64,000 bases of DNA from Dromaius novaehollandiae (lineage: Eukaryota; Chordata; Aves; Casuariiformes; Dromaiidae). The stretch spans positions 19,922,501 to 19,986,500 of the forward strand of contig NC_088113.1 of NCBI RefSeq assembly GCF_036370855.1, written 5' to 3'. The notes under the pieces are model-generated. The model was not told where the DNA came from and ran no database searches. It saw only the letters and a program-made list of their open reading frames with translations. The translations under genes and the position numbers were made by a program. Shown piece after piece: positions 61,701 to 64,000 of this stretch (positions are counted from its first letter, which is position 1; every line of letters starts with the position of its first letter).

Positions 61701-64000
61701 TGTTTCTGTTTTTGTTTTTGTGGCAAATGGCTTTTATTCCCAGGCCTGTTCATTAAACTCTCCCAGGTCCTGCAGTGTCGCCTTTTGCGCGGTTGCAGCC
61801 AAGCTGCAAACCCAGGTTGAAATCTGCAGCAGAAAACGGCCATTGCTGTTGCCTGCTATTCCCCTCATTTCAGCTCTGTCGTGACCTGCATTTTCCAGAA
61901 TTGCCCTGAATTTGGGTGTTTCTGTTAGCAACTGTCAAGCTTGAAAACCAGAGCACAGCACAGGACCCCCCCACTGCCGCGCTCACCTGCTTCTGCTCGG
62001 GGCCCTGAGCCGCGGTCTCCAAACCGACAGACAGCTGAGCCCATCTTTCTGGGATGCCTGAAAATCACCCCGGTGATTGAAAACGGGGAGTAAAAGTGGA
62101 TTACTTTGATAAACTGCCCTCAGTCCCTGCATACAGACCTTAGTAAAATTGCTATGGTGTTTGCACTGCTTTGCTCAGACCACTTTAGATGTGCAATAGG
62201 TGAAACCAGGGAGTTTGCTGCCGTTGTGAACCAAAGTGCCCGGTCTGGGGCTCAGCGCAGCTGAACGGAGCACGGTTGTGCCCGGAGCGCCCCGGCATCC
62301 GGCGTCGGAGGCTGCGGACTGGGGCCGGCTGTTCAGAAGTGGCCGCAATCTGGCTGAGCTGGCCGCGTTGCTGCCCTGCTCCCGCACAACTGGTGCCCCA
62401 TGGTGCGATCGGGATGCTGCAGGGATCCGCCCCGAGCTCCCGGAGAGCTGCGAACCCCTCGCGGAGGCAGCGCACACGGTCCCCGGGCCTCCCTGCCGTA
62501 CGGGCCTTGCCCCGTTCGCAGCCAGCCCCGGCCCAGTGTGCCCATCTAGGCCCAAATTTCTTCTGCTGAGGAGCGGAGTCGTTGAAGAATGTCTCCCAAC
62601 CGCAGAGGAAGGACTTATAGGCCAGTTTCCCAAAGCAAGGCCCTGACATGCTGGAATTGCTCCGTGCTTTGCTTCCGTAAGTGGAAGGAGAGAGTGCCTT
62701 GCTGGCGGGAGACGGGCACTGGCCGGGCTCTCCTGGGGCCGGGAGCAGCTGCGCTGGGTGCAGCCGCCTCCCGTGCGGGTATCGGGGTGCACGGGCTGTG
62801 CCCTGAGTTCCCAGGGAAGCTGTAGTTGCTTCCCAGAGGGAATCTCCGTCACCGCCTGGGCTGCAGCACGTCAGTCCCTTGGCAGCCGGGAGAGGAGGCC
62901 GGGCTGGCCGGGCAGCCGGCGGGGGGGACGGGACGGGGAGGGCCGAGCCGCGGCAGATCGGTGCCCACCGGGGCGGCTGGCCAGAGGGTCACCTGTGCTG
63001 CGTCTGTTTGCAGGAAATGCAACCAGCGACAAAGCCGAGGGCAGGAAGAAAGGACGACCCAAGGCCGAGAACCAGGCGCTGAAGGACATTCCCGTAAGCC
63101 CCCGTGTTGTCTCATCCCGGCTGCGGGTCCCATCTCTCTCCCTCTGACTTGTCCTCCGCGGCGTGCTGCACTGGCTGCTCCGACCCGCTCCCCTCTGGAG
63201 TTAGACCTGCCCATCAGGTGGTTTAATCTTCAGAAGGACGTAGTCTGGGGCTCTGCAAGATCTGGGCCCCCAAACTGGGTCCCTGCCGGCCCCAGTATCA
63301 CTGAGCAGCTTGGAAAACCCTGGTGGGGAACGGCACCCGCTGCTTCAGCCTCCCCTTCCGAGGCCATTCCCAGCCCAGCTTTACTCTCTCGCAGCCACTT
63401 TGGGTCTGCTTTAATGATCAGGGAGCACCGGGGAAGGGTGATTTATTCCCTGCAGAATTGTGCAGTTTAATTTCAGTACAGGAGCCTGGACAACACACGG
63501 AGCAGTTTGTCACGAGAGTGTGGGCATGGGGTGATTTACTGACTAGATGAAATGTGGGGTGGTTAAATCACCCAGGTGACTTGTGGCCTGATTTATTCCC
63601 CCGCCGGGGCGCGAGTGTGCTTTCTGCTCTGGGAGGCATGGCAAGGTACGTTTTCGGGAGGAACCGCTAGCCTGTAGAGCCTGCATCGTACAACTCCATG
63701 ACGGTCCCGTTGGCTGGCAGGATAGTGGGAAGGGCAGTGCGGCAGTGCGGTGGGAAGGGGCTGGGGAGGCGGAGAGGAGCAGCGCGAAGGTCCAATCCGC
63801 ACCCCCAGCCCTCTCGAGATGTGTCTGCGTGCTCGCCTGGGCATGCGATGCTCCTCGCTCAGCTATGTCTCTCCTGTCTCCTGTTCCCAGCTGCCCCTGA
63901 TGAACCAGTGGAAGGACGAGTTCAAAGCCCACTCCAGGGTGAAATGCCCCAATTCGGGCTGCTGGCTGGAGTTCCCCAGCATTTATGGCTTGAAGTACCA
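58718..64000 (+). CDS. ZNF512B: ZNF512B, 5' portion (partial at window end)
   Basis: Three coding exons are present: 58718-58838 (exon starts at 58,716, two bases before the ATG), 63014-63093 and 63891 to the window edge, joined in phases 1 and 0. The protein begins MADSYACKGGRKTAGSNKPT. Residues 41-67 contain GRKKGRPKAENQALKDIP, whose KKGRPK core resembles an AT-hook. From residue 68, LPLMNQWKDEFKAHSRVKCP leads into the first zinc finger, with paired cysteines in CPNSGC and the core LEFPSIYGLKY; its histidines lie beyond the window. This agrees closely with human ZNF512B (about 890 residues), so only about a tenth of the protein is here. The family is nuclear, and ZNF512B has been linked to the NuRD repressor complex through a motif not in this window. 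It has the same orientation as SAMD10, as in human. Confidence 0.93.
58839..63013 (+). other. ZNF512B intron 2
   Basis: A 4.2-kb intron with a short 38-bp tandem repeat (60,012-60,125). Composition becomes less GC-rich between about 60,500 and 62,200. No exon or RNA gene recognised. Confidence 0.5.
60012..60125. repeat. Three tandem copies of a 38-bp unit
   Basis: Units start at 60,012, 60,050 and 60,088 with CAGCACAGCACGTACCCCGC and end GCAGCCGG/GCAGCTGG. They differ from each other at only one or two bases, so the duplication is recent compared with the other arrays here. Confidence 0.93.

Overview
The window looks like vertebrate nuclear DNA, most likely from a bird or other sauropsid. 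It has spliced genes with GT-AG introns, very GC-rich CpG-island flanks, many G/C-rich minisatellites, and a gene order matching the human 20q13.33 block C20orf204 - PRPF6 - SAMD10 - ZNF512B, seen here in reverse. The species call is an inference from composition and synteny; nothing in the sequence names it.

Layout. (1) 1-3,560: GC-rich intergenic DNA holding a broken fragment of an Rh/ammonium-transporter gene (about 520-880, +). (2) 3,562-8,580 (-): a five-exon gene for a 170-residue secreted protein, the C20orf204 orthologue. All its introns are phase 0, with a signal peptide, four mature cysteines and two N-glycosylation sequons. (3) About 9,640-36,643 (-): PRPF6, the U4/U6.U5 tri-snRNP bridging protein. 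All 21 coding exons could be placed, and they sum to exactly 941 codons plus stop. This is the only AT-rich part of the window. (4) 36,650-40,886: divergent intergenic region with the PRPF6 promoter, a CA/TG-rich repeat, an AT-rich island and a striking 20-bp minisatellite. (5) 40,887-46,982 (+): SAMD10, five coding exons, 180 residues, complete. (6) 46,983-52,400: intergenic, with AT-rich islands that could be regulatory and several tandem repeats. (7) About 52,400-64,000 (+): the 5' part of ZNF512B: a non-coding first exon, a 6.1-kb intron and three coding exons ending inside the first zinc finger at the window edge.

The genes are neighbours by synteny rather than an operon. PRPF6 is core splicing machinery, SAMD10 is a small SAM-domain protein, ZNF512B is a nuclear zinc-finger protein, and C20orf204 is a poorly characterised secreted protein. 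The most interesting observations are the cytokine-like architecture of the C20orf204 orthologue, the Rh-family fossil, and the way minisatellites sit within about 1.5 kb of every CpG-island promoter in the window. No rRNA, tRNA, CRISPR array, retroviral element or intact transposon was recognised.
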